Shown: in pieces, positions 7,796 to 14,800 of the stretch
How positions within the stretch are numbered: position 1 is the first letter of the stretch
Layout of the letters: every line of letters starts with the position of its first letter
Assembly (NCBI GenBank): GCA_028710385.1
Contig: JAQTUC010000006.1
Span: 1-24,480 of the forward strand
Length of the DNA: 24,480 bases
Reading direction: 5' to 3'
Source: Candidatus Omnitrophota bacterium
Lineage (GTDB): Bacteria > Omnitrophota > Gorgyraeia > Duberdicusellales > 4484-171
The notes under the pieces: generated by a model
Database searches by the model: none
Told to the model about the DNA's origin: nothing
Seen by the model: the letters and a program-made list of their open reading frames with translations, nothing else
Made by a program: the position numbers and the translations under genes

Positions 7796-9845
7796 TGGTT
7801 TCTATGTTTGTTTTTAAGGTGATAATTGTTCTGGTCCCCTTGCCAAGCTTACTCTCTATCTCAATTGTTGCTTTATGCATTGAAAGAATGCTTTTGCTTA
7901 CGGATAGCCCAAGCCCCGCTCCTTCCCGCGGGCCCTTGGTCGTAAAAAACGGGTCAAAAATATTTTTTAGGTTTTCTTCGGATATACCCATACCTGTGTC
8001 TTCTATCTCAACAACTACCACTTTCTCTCCCTGTTTAAAAAAAATATTTTCAGGTGGAATAGCCAAATGTGGCGGCTCAAAGTTTTTATCATAAGTGCGC
8101 ACATAAAGCTCCCCTGCCTTTGGCATAGCCTGAATTGAATTTAACAGCACGTTTATAAATACCTGCTCTATTTTTGCCTTATCAACCATTACTTTTGGTA
8201 AATCTTTCTTAAGCTGTTTGATAATTTTTACATTGCTTGCCTTAAGCTGCGGCTTAATCAGCTCCCACGAATTATCCAGAATATTATTTATATCGTCCGG
8301 ATACAAATTAAGGCTCGTGGTTTTGGAAAAATCAAGAAGGTCTTTTATGATATTGTCGGCGCGCATTACGTTTCTTTTTATAACGTTAAGCGTCTTTATT
8401 GTTTCTGAATCTTCCGGCGGCACCATCTTTAATAAATAGTCCGTGCCCTGCATTATTACTGCCAGGGGGTTTTTAACTTCGTGCGCCAGGCCGCCTGCCA
8501 GAAGCCCCATTGCGTGGAGCTTTTCTGCCTGAATAAGATGGTTCTGGATTTTCTTAAGCTCCTCATACGTATTTCTTAAATATTCTTCTGCTTTTTTGCG
8601 CTCGGAAACCTCTTTGTTTAAATTCTCAATTGATGTGGTTGATTTTTTAAGATTCTCCGCCATTTCATTAAAAGAAGCAGCAAGAAACCCGAGTTCATCC
8701 CGCGAGGTAGCGGCTATGCGGGTATCAAGCTTTCCTTCTCCTATTTCCTTTGCGGCAATTGTCAGTTTTTTTACAGGCTCTGATATCGCGCGGGAAATAT
8801 ATAATCCGATAACAATATTAACGAGCGTCCCGCCGATGAGGATTATTATCAACAAATTCCTGAGCCTGCTTACAGGGGAAAATATTTCTTTTGTTTCGTG
8901 CTCAATGAGAAGAATCCAGCCAAGGCCCTTGTAATCCTTGTAACCGGTTGAGCGTACATATGCAAACAACTCCTGGCCGCCTTTTGGCGCTTCGCATTGC
9001 TCTATAAAATAGCCATAATTTGATGTTTGCCTTTGGAATAACTGCCTGGTCACAGCAGGAGAAAGCCTTGCAAGCCGGGGAATATTTTCCGTCGTATAGA
9101 TAACTCTTCCGTTTCTGTCTATAAGCTTAAACTCCATTGACTTGGGCGCTTCTTTGTTATATTTGCGCTCATCTAAAATAGTGATCACTTCTTCAATATT
9201 TAAAACAACTTTTGCCGCGCCGATAAAATTTCCGTTTTTATCGTTTATTCTTATGCCGATGTCAGTTGAATAAACTCCCGAACTTTCATCAAGAGAAACA
9301 TTGCCCACGTATATACCGTTTGCCCTTGCCTTTTGCCACCACTCTTCATCAGCCTGATAATAATCAGTTGTTTTATGGTTTTGCGCTATGTTCGCTCCGT
9401 ATTTATTTGTAACAAAAATTTCCGGTAAAACTTTATAACCGTCTTCATTCTCATAAAACGCAACCATATCTTTAAGCCTCTCTGCCAGGCTGTTATTGAT
9501 AAAGCTTTGCATAAACGGCGTTACAGCGTCGGAAGGCTGCGCCAGCCATTCTTCGTCTTTCTCTTTTATATACTGGTTGATATTTTCTATTCTTTCGTAA
9601 GTTTCGTTGGCAGACAAAATTACGTCCCTGACTGTCCTGTCATTTAAAAATTGCTGAAGCGTTTCAATTCTTCGGTAGATATTCCTGTCTATTTTATCCA
9701 CCATCTCCTGCGCCAGCAAAACCGTGGTTGTCCCGATAGTTTCGCGTAAGGCGCGCTGGCTGATGTAAATTCCAAGGGTGCTTAGAAGGCCTACCAGAAG
9801 TATAACAACCCAGTATCCTAAACTTATTTTTTGCCCTATTCTCAT
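7788..9845 (-). CDS. Sensor histidine kinase with extracytoplasmic dCache domain
   Basis: Membrane sensor kinase, 685 residues. The order is: membrane helix at about 10-29; periplasmic region about 30-325 with the double-Cache pattern (aromatic WWQKARANGIYVG at 169-181, and DIGIRINDKNGNFIGA); second helix about 330-350; HAMP domain with RAISEPVKKLTIAAKEIGEG at 352-371; coiled coil; HisKA with GGLAHEVKNPL (phosphoacceptor His455); then an HATPase domain with NILLNS-like N box, DTGMGI and GAGLGLSVS. All catalytic boxes are present. Cache domains usually bind small ligands such as carboxylates or amino acids. No response regulator gene is in the window, so the partner is encoded elsewhere. The 3' end overlaps the small membrane protein gene ahead of mgtA. 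Confidence 0.93.
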   Translation of the reverse strand: MRIGQKISLGYWVVILLVGLLSTLGIYISQRALRETIGTTTVLLAQEMVDKIDRNIYRRIETLQQFLNDRTVRDVILSANETYERIENINQYIKEKDEEWLAQPSDAVTPFMQSFINNSLAERLKDMVAFYENEDGYKVLPEIFVTNKYGANIAQNHKTTDYYQADEEWWQKARANGIYVGNVSLDESSGVYSTDIGIRINDKNGNFIGAAKVVLNIEEVITILDERKYNKEAPKSMEFKLIDRNGRVIYTTENIPRLARLSPAVTRQLFQRQTSNYGYFIEQCEAPKGGQELFAYVRSTGYKDYKGLGWILLIEHETKEIFSPVSRLRNLLIIILIGGTLVNIVIGLYISRAISEPVKKLTIAAKEIGEGKLDTRIAATSRDELGFLAASFNEMAENLKKSTTSIENLNKEVSERKKAEEYLRNTYEELKKIQNHLIQAEKLHAMGLLAGGLAHEVKNPLAVIMQGTDYLLKMVPPEDSETIKTLNVIKRNVMRADNIIKDLLDFSKTTSLNLYPDDINNILDNSWELIKPQLKASNVKIIKQLKKDLPKVMVDKAKIEQVFINVLLNSIQAMPKAGELYVRTYDKNFEPPHLAIPPENIFFKQGEKVVVVEIEDTGMGISEENLKNIFDPFFTTKGPREGAGLGLSVSKSILSMHKATIEIESKLGKGTRTIITLKTNIETNV

Positions 9846-9898
9846 TTTAATATCCGGTAAGACAGCACGCAGTTTAAATGCGCCGAAGACAAGACTCC

Positions 9899-10576
9899 TC
9901 AGGCGCTTAAAACTTCTTCTGCTGCCTTAAGGTAATCTTTTTTTGAAATTATAGGCCGGCCGACGACAATGTAATCCGCGCCAGCGCTGAAAGCGGCTTG
10001 CGCGGTGGTTATCCTTTGCTGGTCCCCTTTTTCATCAAGAACAGAACGAATTCCGGGGGTTACGACTTTTAAATTTTTGAATTTTGATTTTATCGCTGAT
10101 GCTTCTTTCGCCGAAGCAATAACCCCGTCAAGCCCGGTTTTGCTTGCAAGAGAAACAAGCTTTAGCACATCTTCCTCGCTTGCCTTTGAACTGGTTAATT
10201 CGGTAACGCCAAGTATCAGCGGTTTTCTGATGTTTTTTCCCCGGGCAATTTTTTCAACCTCATCCCGTACGGCAGTCAAAGCAGCTTCGCCTGCTTTTAA
10301 GTGCACGGTAAAAGCCCAGGCCGGCATTTCAGCAATAATTTTTGCGGTTTCCTTCATTGTGTTAGGAATATCATAAAGCTTCAAATCTACGAATATATCT
10401 ATATTTTTTTTTGTAAATTTACGCACAAGCTGCGGCCCGAATTTAGTAAAGGCAATTGAACCGATTTTAAATTTAACGTTTTTAGACGAAAGTATTTTAA
10501 CTGCCTTCTCAATTTCTTTTTCGCTGTCTAAATCAAGCGCGACTATCAGTTTTTCAAAGGAGCTTTCGCTTATCAC
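9899..10576 (-). CDS. pyrF: Orotidine 5'-phosphate decarboxylase
   Basis: Catalyses decarboxylation of OMP to UMP, the last step of de novo UMP synthesis. The 225-residue TIM-barrel protein has the catalytic charge network in DLKLYDIPNT (Asp64, Lys66, Asp69), the early strand IVALDLD, and the phosphate-binding end TPGIR plus GADYIVVGRPI. The start codon is GTG at 10576, overlapping the pyrD stop as GTGA. A GGGAGG Shine-Dalgarno site lies nine bases before it inside the pyrD 3' end, so the two enzymes are translated in tandem. Length is typical of bacterial PyrF. Confidence 0.96.
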   Translation of the reverse strand: MISESSFEKLIVALDLDSEKEIEKAVKILSSKNVKFKIGSIAFTKFGPQLVRKFTKKNIDIFVDLKLYDIPNTMKETAKIIAEMPAWAFTVHLKAGEAALTAVRDEVEKIARGKNIRKPLILGVTELTSSKASEEDVLKLVSLASKTGLDGVIASAKEASAIKSKFKNLKVVTPGIRSVLDEKGDQQRITTAQAAFSAGADYIVVGRPIISKKDYLKAAEEVLSA

Positions 10577-11478
10577 GAAACCATTCCTCCCTTTAGTTCG
10601 TTTATATCTTTAATTTTTTTTCTCTTCATATAATCTTTAAGCCCTTTTAATATATCGGTTGCCCTGTCGGGATAAACCAGATTTATTGTGCCTATGCTTA
10701 TTGCTGTTGCACCGGCAAGAAAAAATTCTATGGCGTCATTTGCGGTTTCTATGCCTCCTCCTGCGATAAGCGGTATGGTGACATTTTTATAGACCTGCCA
10801 GACTTTATACAAGGCAAGCGGTTTAATCGCGCGGCTGGAATACCCGCCGTAGACGCTTCCAAGATAGGGCTTTTTGGTTTCTATGTTTATGCCGAGAGCA
10901 AAGAAAGTGTTAACCAGGGATATTGCGTCAGCTCCGGCGCTTTGGGCTGCCTTTGCAATTTCCGTAATATCGCTGACCTCCGGAGTTATCTTAACAATAA
11001 AAGTTTTTTTTGTGATGGCCCTTAGCGATTTAACGAGGTTATAAGTTGCTTCGCTGTCTTGTGAAAACATTTTTTTCATTTTTATATTCGGGCAGGAGAG
11101 ATTAACCTCAATGGCTTCTATCTCTTCTTTTGTTTCAAGCGCCTTAACTATCTGCTCATAGTCTTCCTGTGAAAATCCGCCGACACTTACAAGCGGTTTT
11201 ACGGGAAGCTTAAGGAGGCGCGGAAGTTTTTCCGCGAGAAATCCGGAAAGCCCGGGGTTTTCCAGGCCTATTGAATTCATAACTCCGTACTCTGTTTCAT
11301 AAATTCTCGGCGGAGGGTTTCCTTCGCGCGAGTTTATGGTTATGGTTTTTGTGGTTACTGCTCCGATATTTTTGAAATTAACCAGCCCTTTTAATTCCTC
11401 TCCATAGCCGAAAGTCCCTGACGCGCAGACAATAGGGGTTCTAAGCTGAAAGTTTTTTATTTTTACGGCTAAATTCAT
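10573..11478 (-). CDS. pyrD: Dihydroorotate dehydrogenase, class 1B catalytic subunit
   Basis: FMN enzyme that oxidises dihydroorotate to orotate. At 301 residues it has the features of class 1: KTITINSREGNPPPR near 44-58, and NLSCPN at 126-131 with catalytic Cys129 in place of the Ser of class 2. There is no N-terminal membrane anchor. The presence of a pyrK gene at 18009-18797 supports class 1B, which passes electrons to NAD+ through PyrK. PyrK is about 6.5 kb away instead of adjacent, with other genes between. The start ATG 11478 lacks a Shine-Dalgarno site but lies 39 bases from a predicted start of transcription. It overlaps pyrF at its 3' end. Confidence 0.95.
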   Translation of the reverse strand: MNLAVKIKNFQLRTPIVCASGTFGYGEELKGLVNFKNIGAVTTKTITINSREGNPPPRIYETEYGVMNSIGLENPGLSGFLAEKLPRLLKLPVKPLVSVGGFSQEDYEQIVKALETKEEIEAIEVNLSCPNIKMKKMFSQDSEATYNLVKSLRAITKKTFIVKITPEVSDITEIAKAAQSAGADAISLVNTFFALGINIETKKPYLGSVYGGYSSRAIKPLALYKVWQVYKNVTIPLIAGGGIETANDAIEFFLAGATAISIGTINLVYPDRATDILKGLKDYMKRKKIKDINELKGGMVS

Positions 11479-11523
11479 TGATTCTATTGATAAAAATGTA
11501 TTGTTTATAAATCTGCCTTGTCT

Positions 11524-11552
11524 ATTATAGATACAATTACTAAAGCAAGCAA
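11524..11552 (-). promoter_or_regulatory. Predicted promoter of pyrD-pyrF
   Basis: Read on the minus strand: -35 TTGCTT at 11552-11547, 17-base spacer, and consensus -10 TATAAT at 11529-11524. The predicted transcript start near 11517 gives a leader of about 39 bases, too short for an attenuator of the PyrR type. Confidence 0.7.
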
Positions 11553-11641
11553 GGGGTTTTTTAAATACGCCGGCGCCTAAAAATACCGCATAAATTTAAA
11601 AGAAACCAGCGCTTAAAAATGCTTTTGATTTAGGAATTGAG

Positions 11642-11650
11642 TGTTATAAT
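11642..11650 (+). promoter_or_regulatory. Predicted extended -10 promoter for the plus-strand gene block
   Basis: TGTTATAAT is a perfect extended -10 (TGn plus TATAAT at 11645-11650). The -35 region is poor (TTTTGA at 11623-11628, 16-base spacer), which is common for extended -10 promoters. It points at the gene starting at 11705. Together with the pyrD promoter it makes this 226-base gap a divergent promoter region. Confidence 0.55.
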
Positions 11651-11672
11651 TTATCTTAGGATTAAATCTAAC

Positions 11673-11689
11673 TGTATGATTTTCATACA
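11673..11689. other. 7-bp inverted repeat in the leader, TGTATGA-ttt-TCATACA
   Basis: A perfect 7-base inverted repeat with a 3-base spacer, lying between the extended -10 and the AGGAGG site of the gene at 11705. It could be an operator just downstream of the transcript start, or an RNA hairpin close to the ribosome site. Nothing favours one over the other. Confidence 0.4.
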
Positions 11690-11704
11690 AAAATAGGAGG
11701 CAAT

Positions 11705-11947
11705 ATGCGCTTTTATTTGAAATGGATTAATCCTTTGATTGCGGTTTTAATATTTGTGATTTGCTGCTGGCTTTATTTCGGCAGATACTTTGTAAGTTTC
11801 GGCAGCGAAAAAGCCCTGATGCTGCAGGGCAAAAGCATCATTGACCCTTCTGAGTTGAGCCTTCCGATGTATTTTTTCGCGAAAGGGCTGTTTTGCTCGT
11901 CAGCGTTACTGCTTCTTGGGGAATTGCTTAAAAGAAAGATACACTAA
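11705..11947 (+). CDS. Small membrane protein, unknown
   Basis: 80 residues with two predicted membrane helices, about 9-30 and 54-73, joined by a loop containing a Ser-Glu-Lys and Pro-rich stretch, and a basic C-terminus (ELLKRKIH). I do not recognise a family. The start ATG 11705 is supported by AGGAGG four bases upstream, and by a promoter and hairpin in the leader. It is the first of six plus-strand genes that run against the surrounding minus-strand genes. Confidence 0.75.
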   Translation: MRFYLKWINPLIAVLIFVICCWLYFGRYFVSFGSEKALMLQGKSIIDPSELSLPMYFFAKGLFCSSALLLLGELLKRKIH

Positions 11948-12002
11948 AAAAATAAATAATATTCTCCGGGAAAAAAATGCCGCAAAAAGGAGGCACGCTT
12001 TA

Positions 12003-12458
12003 ATGAAAAAATTAATTTTTATTGTGTTTTGTTTTTTATTAAGCGCAGCCGGACTGAATGCCGCAGCGCAGGAAGAAGGAAAATATAAAATTACTCCGAT
12101 AAAAGACAGCGCTTCTCCAACCGGAATATATATACCGGAAAATATTGAAGACTGCTTCAAGGAACTAAGAAAAATACTGAGCCCGGTTATGCTTGAAGAA
12201 ATGAAACAAGGCAAAGAATCCGATATGGCTAAATACCACCGCAGCCTTGGAATGTGGATGCGAAATAACTGGGGATTATGGAGCGGCTCGCGCCTGAAAG
12301 ATTATTTCAACGGCCTTGGGATACAACATCCGGATGATATGTCGGGTATCATTCTTACTTCCCTTTGGAGAAACCTCAACAACAAGCCCATTGAACTTAA
12401 ACAGCAAATTCAATATTATCAGAACTATTGGAAAAAAGTAAAAGAAAAAGGCAATTAA
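12003..12458 (+). CDS. Secreted protein, DUF6794-like
   Basis: 151 residues. It opens with a signal peptide (MKKLIFIVFCFLLSAAGLNAAAQ, likely cleaved after an Ala near 21-22). The mature part has a distinct block: YIPENIEDCFKEL, then MAKYHRSLGMWMRNNWGLW and a segment with SRLKDYFNGLGIQHPDD. I recall this pattern from proteins carrying the DUF6794 domain, which has no known function. The longer upstream frame to 11916 is rejected, because ATG 12003 has an AGGAGG site nine bases before it and starts the signal peptide. The gap from the previous gene is 55 bases with no obvious terminator. The domain name is from memory and should be taken as probable. Confidence 0.78.
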   Translation: MKKLIFIVFCFLLSAAGLNAAAQEEGKYKITPIKDSASPTGIYIPENIEDCFKELRKILSPVMLEEMKQGKESDMAKYHRSLGMWMRNNWGLWSGSRLKDYFNGLGIQHPDDMSGIILTSLWRNLNNKPIELKQQIQYYQNYWKKVKEKGN

Positions 12459-12470
12459 TTAGCTTAAACC

Positions 12471-12938
12471 GTGAAGTTTAAAAGTTTCATTGTTTTTTTA
12501 CTGCTTAATTTCTGGCCGACAATATGCTGCTTTGCTGTTTTCTCCATGTTTTTTCTGCTCGCTCTGTTCCTTTCCGTACCGATAAAAGACCGGCTGTTTA
12601 ATCTTATAATGTTTCTTGTTGTTTTTTTAATCCCGGCTGGCCTGATTTATCTTTGTTATTACCTTTGCGTAAAAGCAAATTCGTGGGCAAAAAAAGGGGT
12701 TATTGTTTATTCTTTCTGGCTGATACTCGGGTTTTTAAACGCGTATCTGGTTTCCGCTGCAATTGCAGGGACCTCAATGGCGGTTGCGGAAGGGATAACC
12801 GGGGGCTGGAATTTATTCTTACAGGAAATAAGTTTTGCTGGTATACTTTTATTGTTTACGCAGGTACTGATAATCCCGTGGGTAGTTATTTCCGTTATGA
12901 TTATGAAGAAAAAGGAATCCTTTTTCTTCGGCAGCTGA
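12471..12938 (+). CDS. Multi-pass membrane protein, unknown
   Basis: 155 residues, very hydrophobic, with four predicted membrane helices (about 7-33, 42-66, 76-100 and 118-145) and a short basic-to-Ser tail. I do not recognise a family. The start is GTG 12471, 12 bases after the preceding stop. No Shine-Dalgarno site is visible, so translation may be coupled to the DUF6794-like gene. Helix placement is by eye. Confidence 0.65.
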   Translation: MKFKSFIVFLLLNFWPTICCFAVFSMFFLLALFLSVPIKDRLFNLIMFLVVFLIPAGLIYLCYYLCVKANSWAKKGVIVYSFWLILGFLNAYLVSAAIAGTSMAVAEGITGGWNLFLQEISFAGILLLFTQVLIIPWVVISVMIMKKKESFFFGS

Positions 12939-12951
12939 AATTAAATTATTA

Positions 12952-13365
12952 ATGGGCGTTTATGTATACTGCATAAAGAAAGATTATTGCCATCATTCAC
13001 TTATAAAAGGAAGGATGTTTGAGAATGAATGGCTTAAGCTAGACGCCGGCGGGCTCGTCCTTGTAAAAGGCTCGCACCATAAAGGTTATGCCTGGGACGG
13101 CTGCAGCCCGAAATTTAAAATAAAAGATATTTATTTCGGGACTCTTGAAGGTGTATTAAATTTTGATACCGGAAAAAGCAAAACTTACTACGCTTCTCTG
13201 GTACATGATGCATTTTACCAGTTCAGCCGCGAGCTCAAGGCGTTTATCAGGCGCAGAGAGGTTGACAGGGAATTTTATATTATTCTGAAAAATAACGGTT
13301 TCGCTCAGGCAAAACTTTATTATATAGCTGTAAGGCTATTCGGATGGATATTTTGGTATAAATGA
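12952..13365 (+). CDS. DUF1353-like protein
   Basis: 137 residues, soluble. The core YAWDGCSPKF (66-75), followed after about 30 residues by YYASLVHDAFYQF and REVDREFYIIL, has the order of the DUF1353 family: an Asp-Gly-Ser/Cys-Pro motif, a His-Asp pair in an AxxxHDxxY helix, and a late acidic helix. That family is found in phages and bacteria and has no established activity. The conserved Asp and His residues suggest a metal or catalytic site, but this is inference. The start ATG 12952 has no clear Shine-Dalgarno site and follows the previous stop by 13 bases. The stop TGA lies inside the left edge of the repeat element at 13361. Confidence 0.7.
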   Translation: MGVYVYCIKKDYCHHSLIKGRMFENEWLKLDAGGLVLVKGSHHKGYAWDGCSPKFKIKDIYFGTLEGVLNFDTGKSKTYYASLVHDAFYQFSRELKAFIRRREVDREFYIILKNNGFAQAKLYYIAVRLFGWIFWYK

Positions 13366-13546
13366 AGCCAATCCGCTTTTTTAAAGACGGGTTAGGCTGA
13401 ATTTACCCCACACCCAGCGGGTAAAGCAAAATTTGTATTTATTGCTGGGTGTGGGGTTCAATTCGCAGACGCTTTGTGTGTAAATAAAAACAATGACGCT
13501 ATAATTTACGCTCGTTTTGGAAACTCGCGTAAATTATCTGCTCATT
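13361..13546 (+). repeat. Structured repeat element, copy A (shares about 88 bp with copy B)
   Basis: Fills the gap between the DUF1353-like stop and the GGAGG of the next gene. Order: AATGAAGC at the stop codon, a small weak hairpin (13371-13388), a 14-bp perfect stem ACCCCACACCCAGC (13405-13418) pairing with 13444-13457, the shared block CAATTCGCAGACGC (13459-13472), then an 11-bp perfect stem ATAATTTACGC/GCGTAAATTAT (13501-13511 with 13526-13536; the first arm overlaps TATAAT at 13500-13505), and TCTGCTCATT. From 13459 to 13546 it matches copy B on the minus strand at about 85% by my count. The last shared base is five bases before GGAGG. The left part is less like copy B. Confidence 0.8.
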
Positions 13547-13560
13547 AAAAGGAGGTGTTT

Positions 13561-13914
13561 ATGCCGCAGGATAAAGTGAAAGATGAAAGAATGTGGGCGA
13601 TGTTGTGCCATTTAACCGGGCTTTCTATTTTTATAGGGGTGCCTTTCGGCAATATAATTGTCCCTCTTATAATCTGGCTCATAAAAAAAGAAGAATACCC
13701 GTTTGTGGCGGAGCAGGGGAAAGAGGCTTTGAATTTCCAGATTTCAATGACGATATATTCAATAGTTGCAGGAGTGCTTTGGCTGGTTTTTATAGGCATT
13801 TTGCTGGTTCCTGCAATTATAATAGTAGATTTAATATTTGTCATTAACGCTGCGGTAAAAGCAAACAAAGGCGAAGGGTACAAGTATCCGCTGGCAATTA
13901 AGTTTATACAGTAA
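13561..13914 (+). CDS. DUF4870 family membrane protein
   Basis: 117 residues. The N-terminus, KVKDERMWAMLCHLTGLSIFIGVPFGNIIVPLIIWLIKKEEYPFV, followed by EQGKEALNFQISMTIYS, is the clear signature of DUF4870 proteins: helix one with a conserved His, a G-N-I-x-x-P-L turn, then the DxxGKEALNFQ motif. Three to four membrane helices end in a loop rich in Lys and Gly (NAAVKANKGEGYKYPL). The molecular function of the family is unknown. The start ATG 13561 is fixed by GGAGG five bases upstream; a GTG six bases earlier is rejected because it overlaps that site. The whole 5' region is the repeat element copy A. Confidence 0.88.
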   Translation: MPQDKVKDERMWAMLCHLTGLSIFIGVPFGNIIVPLIIWLIKKEEYPFVAEQGKEALNFQISMTIYSIVAGVLWLVFIGILLVPAIIIVDLIFVINAAVKANKGEGYKYPLAIKFIQ

Positions 13915-13932
13915 TCAAACACGAGGAGCTTT

Positions 13933-14367
13933 ATGACAAGAAAAGTTTGTTTGTTTTTGCTGGGAGTCTTTCTTTTCGTTTCCTCTTTTTCTTTTATTTC
14001 AAAAGCCTTTGCGCAGTCCTACCTTATAGGCGGCAACGAAATAATCAATAAAATTTTTGACGACATCACCTTGCTTAAAAGGGACTACGGCGAGCTGGCT
14101 TCCTTTGAAAAAGGTTCGCTGAAAAAAACGCAAAGGAATGAACTGCGCATCGTATACGGAGAGCCCGGAAAAAAAGACAACGGCGAAGAAAAAACCTACA
14201 TTTTCATTGCCTACACCAAATTGCCGGTAAGTTTTAAGGGCTGGCAGAGCAAACCTTCCATATTTTATTCGCTTAAAGAAGACCTTTATTTTGGTGTCTG
14301 CCTTAACGGGAATGACGAGTTGAGGAAAGACCTTCTGTCAGTAATTGAAAGAGATGTGCGCGAATAA
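13933..14367 (+). CDS. Secreted protein, unknown
   Basis: 144 residues with a clear signal peptide, basic MTRK then a hydrophobic core ending AFAQ near residue 28, so the mature protein is exported. The rest is mixed alpha/beta with no cysteine pair or known motif. The sequence has a charged pattern (LKRDYGELASFEKGSLKK, then VYGEPGKKDNGEEK). I do not recognise a family. A GAGGAG site precedes ATG 13933 and the gap from the DUF4870 gene is 18 bases, so the two are probably co-transcribed. It is the last plus-strand gene and converges on the permease gene. Confidence 0.72.
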   Translation: MTRKVCLFLLGVFLFVSSFSFISKAFAQSYLIGGNEIINKIFDDITLLKRDYGELASFEKGSLKKTQRNELRIVYGEPGKKDNGEEKTYIFIAYTKLPVSFKGWQSKPSIFYSLKEDLYFGVCLNGNDELRKDLLSVIERDVRE

Positions 14368-14392
14368 ACTCATATCCGCAAATTAAGCATCA

Positions 14393-14419
14393 GGCAGGGC
14401 TTTTAAAACAGGCCCTGCC
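14393..14419. terminator. Hairpin between convergent genes
   Basis: An 8-bp GC-rich perfect stem GGCAGGGC (14393-14400) / GCCCTGCC (14412-14419) with an 11-base loop sits between two convergent stop codons. There is no strong T-run on either side, so it may act as a bidirectional transcript end or a 3' protective hairpin. Confidence 0.5.
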
Positions 14420-14433
14420 GCAAACTGAAATAT

Positions 14434-14790
14434 TTATTTTCCGAAAATCATCCTCAAAGAAGCCAGCAATAAAGCCGCGCCGAATATTCTTTTAAGCAAA
14501 GGCCCTGGGATTTTTTCAACTAACACCGCGCCGAGAAATCCGCCTATAAAAAATCCCATGCATATAAACATTGCGATTTTAAGCTTCACGTTGCCGGCCT
14601 GATAATACCTAAGAGCCGCCAGAAGCCCTATGGGAGGAATCATAAAAGCAAGGGTCGTTCCCTGCGCCTGGTGCTGCGTTAATCCGAAAATATAAACAAG
14701 CGCCGGTATAAGAATTAACCCGCCGCCTATTCCTAAAAGCCCGCTTAAAGTTCCGGCGATTAAACCCAAGGCTACATACCAAATCCACAT
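14434..14790 (-). CDS. Half-length TauE/SafE-type permease
   Basis: 118 residues with about four membrane helices. It has the family's Gly-rich first half, LGLIAGTLSGLLGIGGGLILIPAL, followed by QGTTLAFMIPPIGLLAALRYYQAG. Full TauE/SafE (TSUP) transporters are about 250 residues made of two repeats of this unit and move sulfur compounds or organic anions. This protein equals one repeat, so it would need to dimerise. The start ATG 14790 is chosen because GGAGG lies five bases upstream; the TTG at 14802 lies over that site and is rejected. The upstream gap is the repeat element copy B. There is no sign of frameshift or a lost second half in the downstream bases. Confidence 0.85.
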   Translation of the reverse strand: MWIWYVALGLIAGTLSGLLGIGGGLILIPALVYIFGLTQHQAQGTTLAFMIPPIGLLAALRYYQAGNVKLKIAMFICMGFFIGGFLGAVLVEKIPGPLLKRIFGAALLLASLRMIFGK

Positions 14791-14800
14791 AGTTACCTCC

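Noticed and set aside
12653..12952. Frame overlapping the four-helix membrane protein and the DUF1353-like gene
   Set aside because: Overlaps the membrane protein gene in another frame and has no helix pattern or ribosome site; the other frame is better supported by hydrophobic periodicity.
13371..13397. Integron attC-like site (GTTAGGC fits the GTTRRRY core consensus) at the start of element copy A
   Set aside because: No matching RYYYAAC partner at the right distance, no integrase, and copy B lacks the core. The consensus is short enough for chance.
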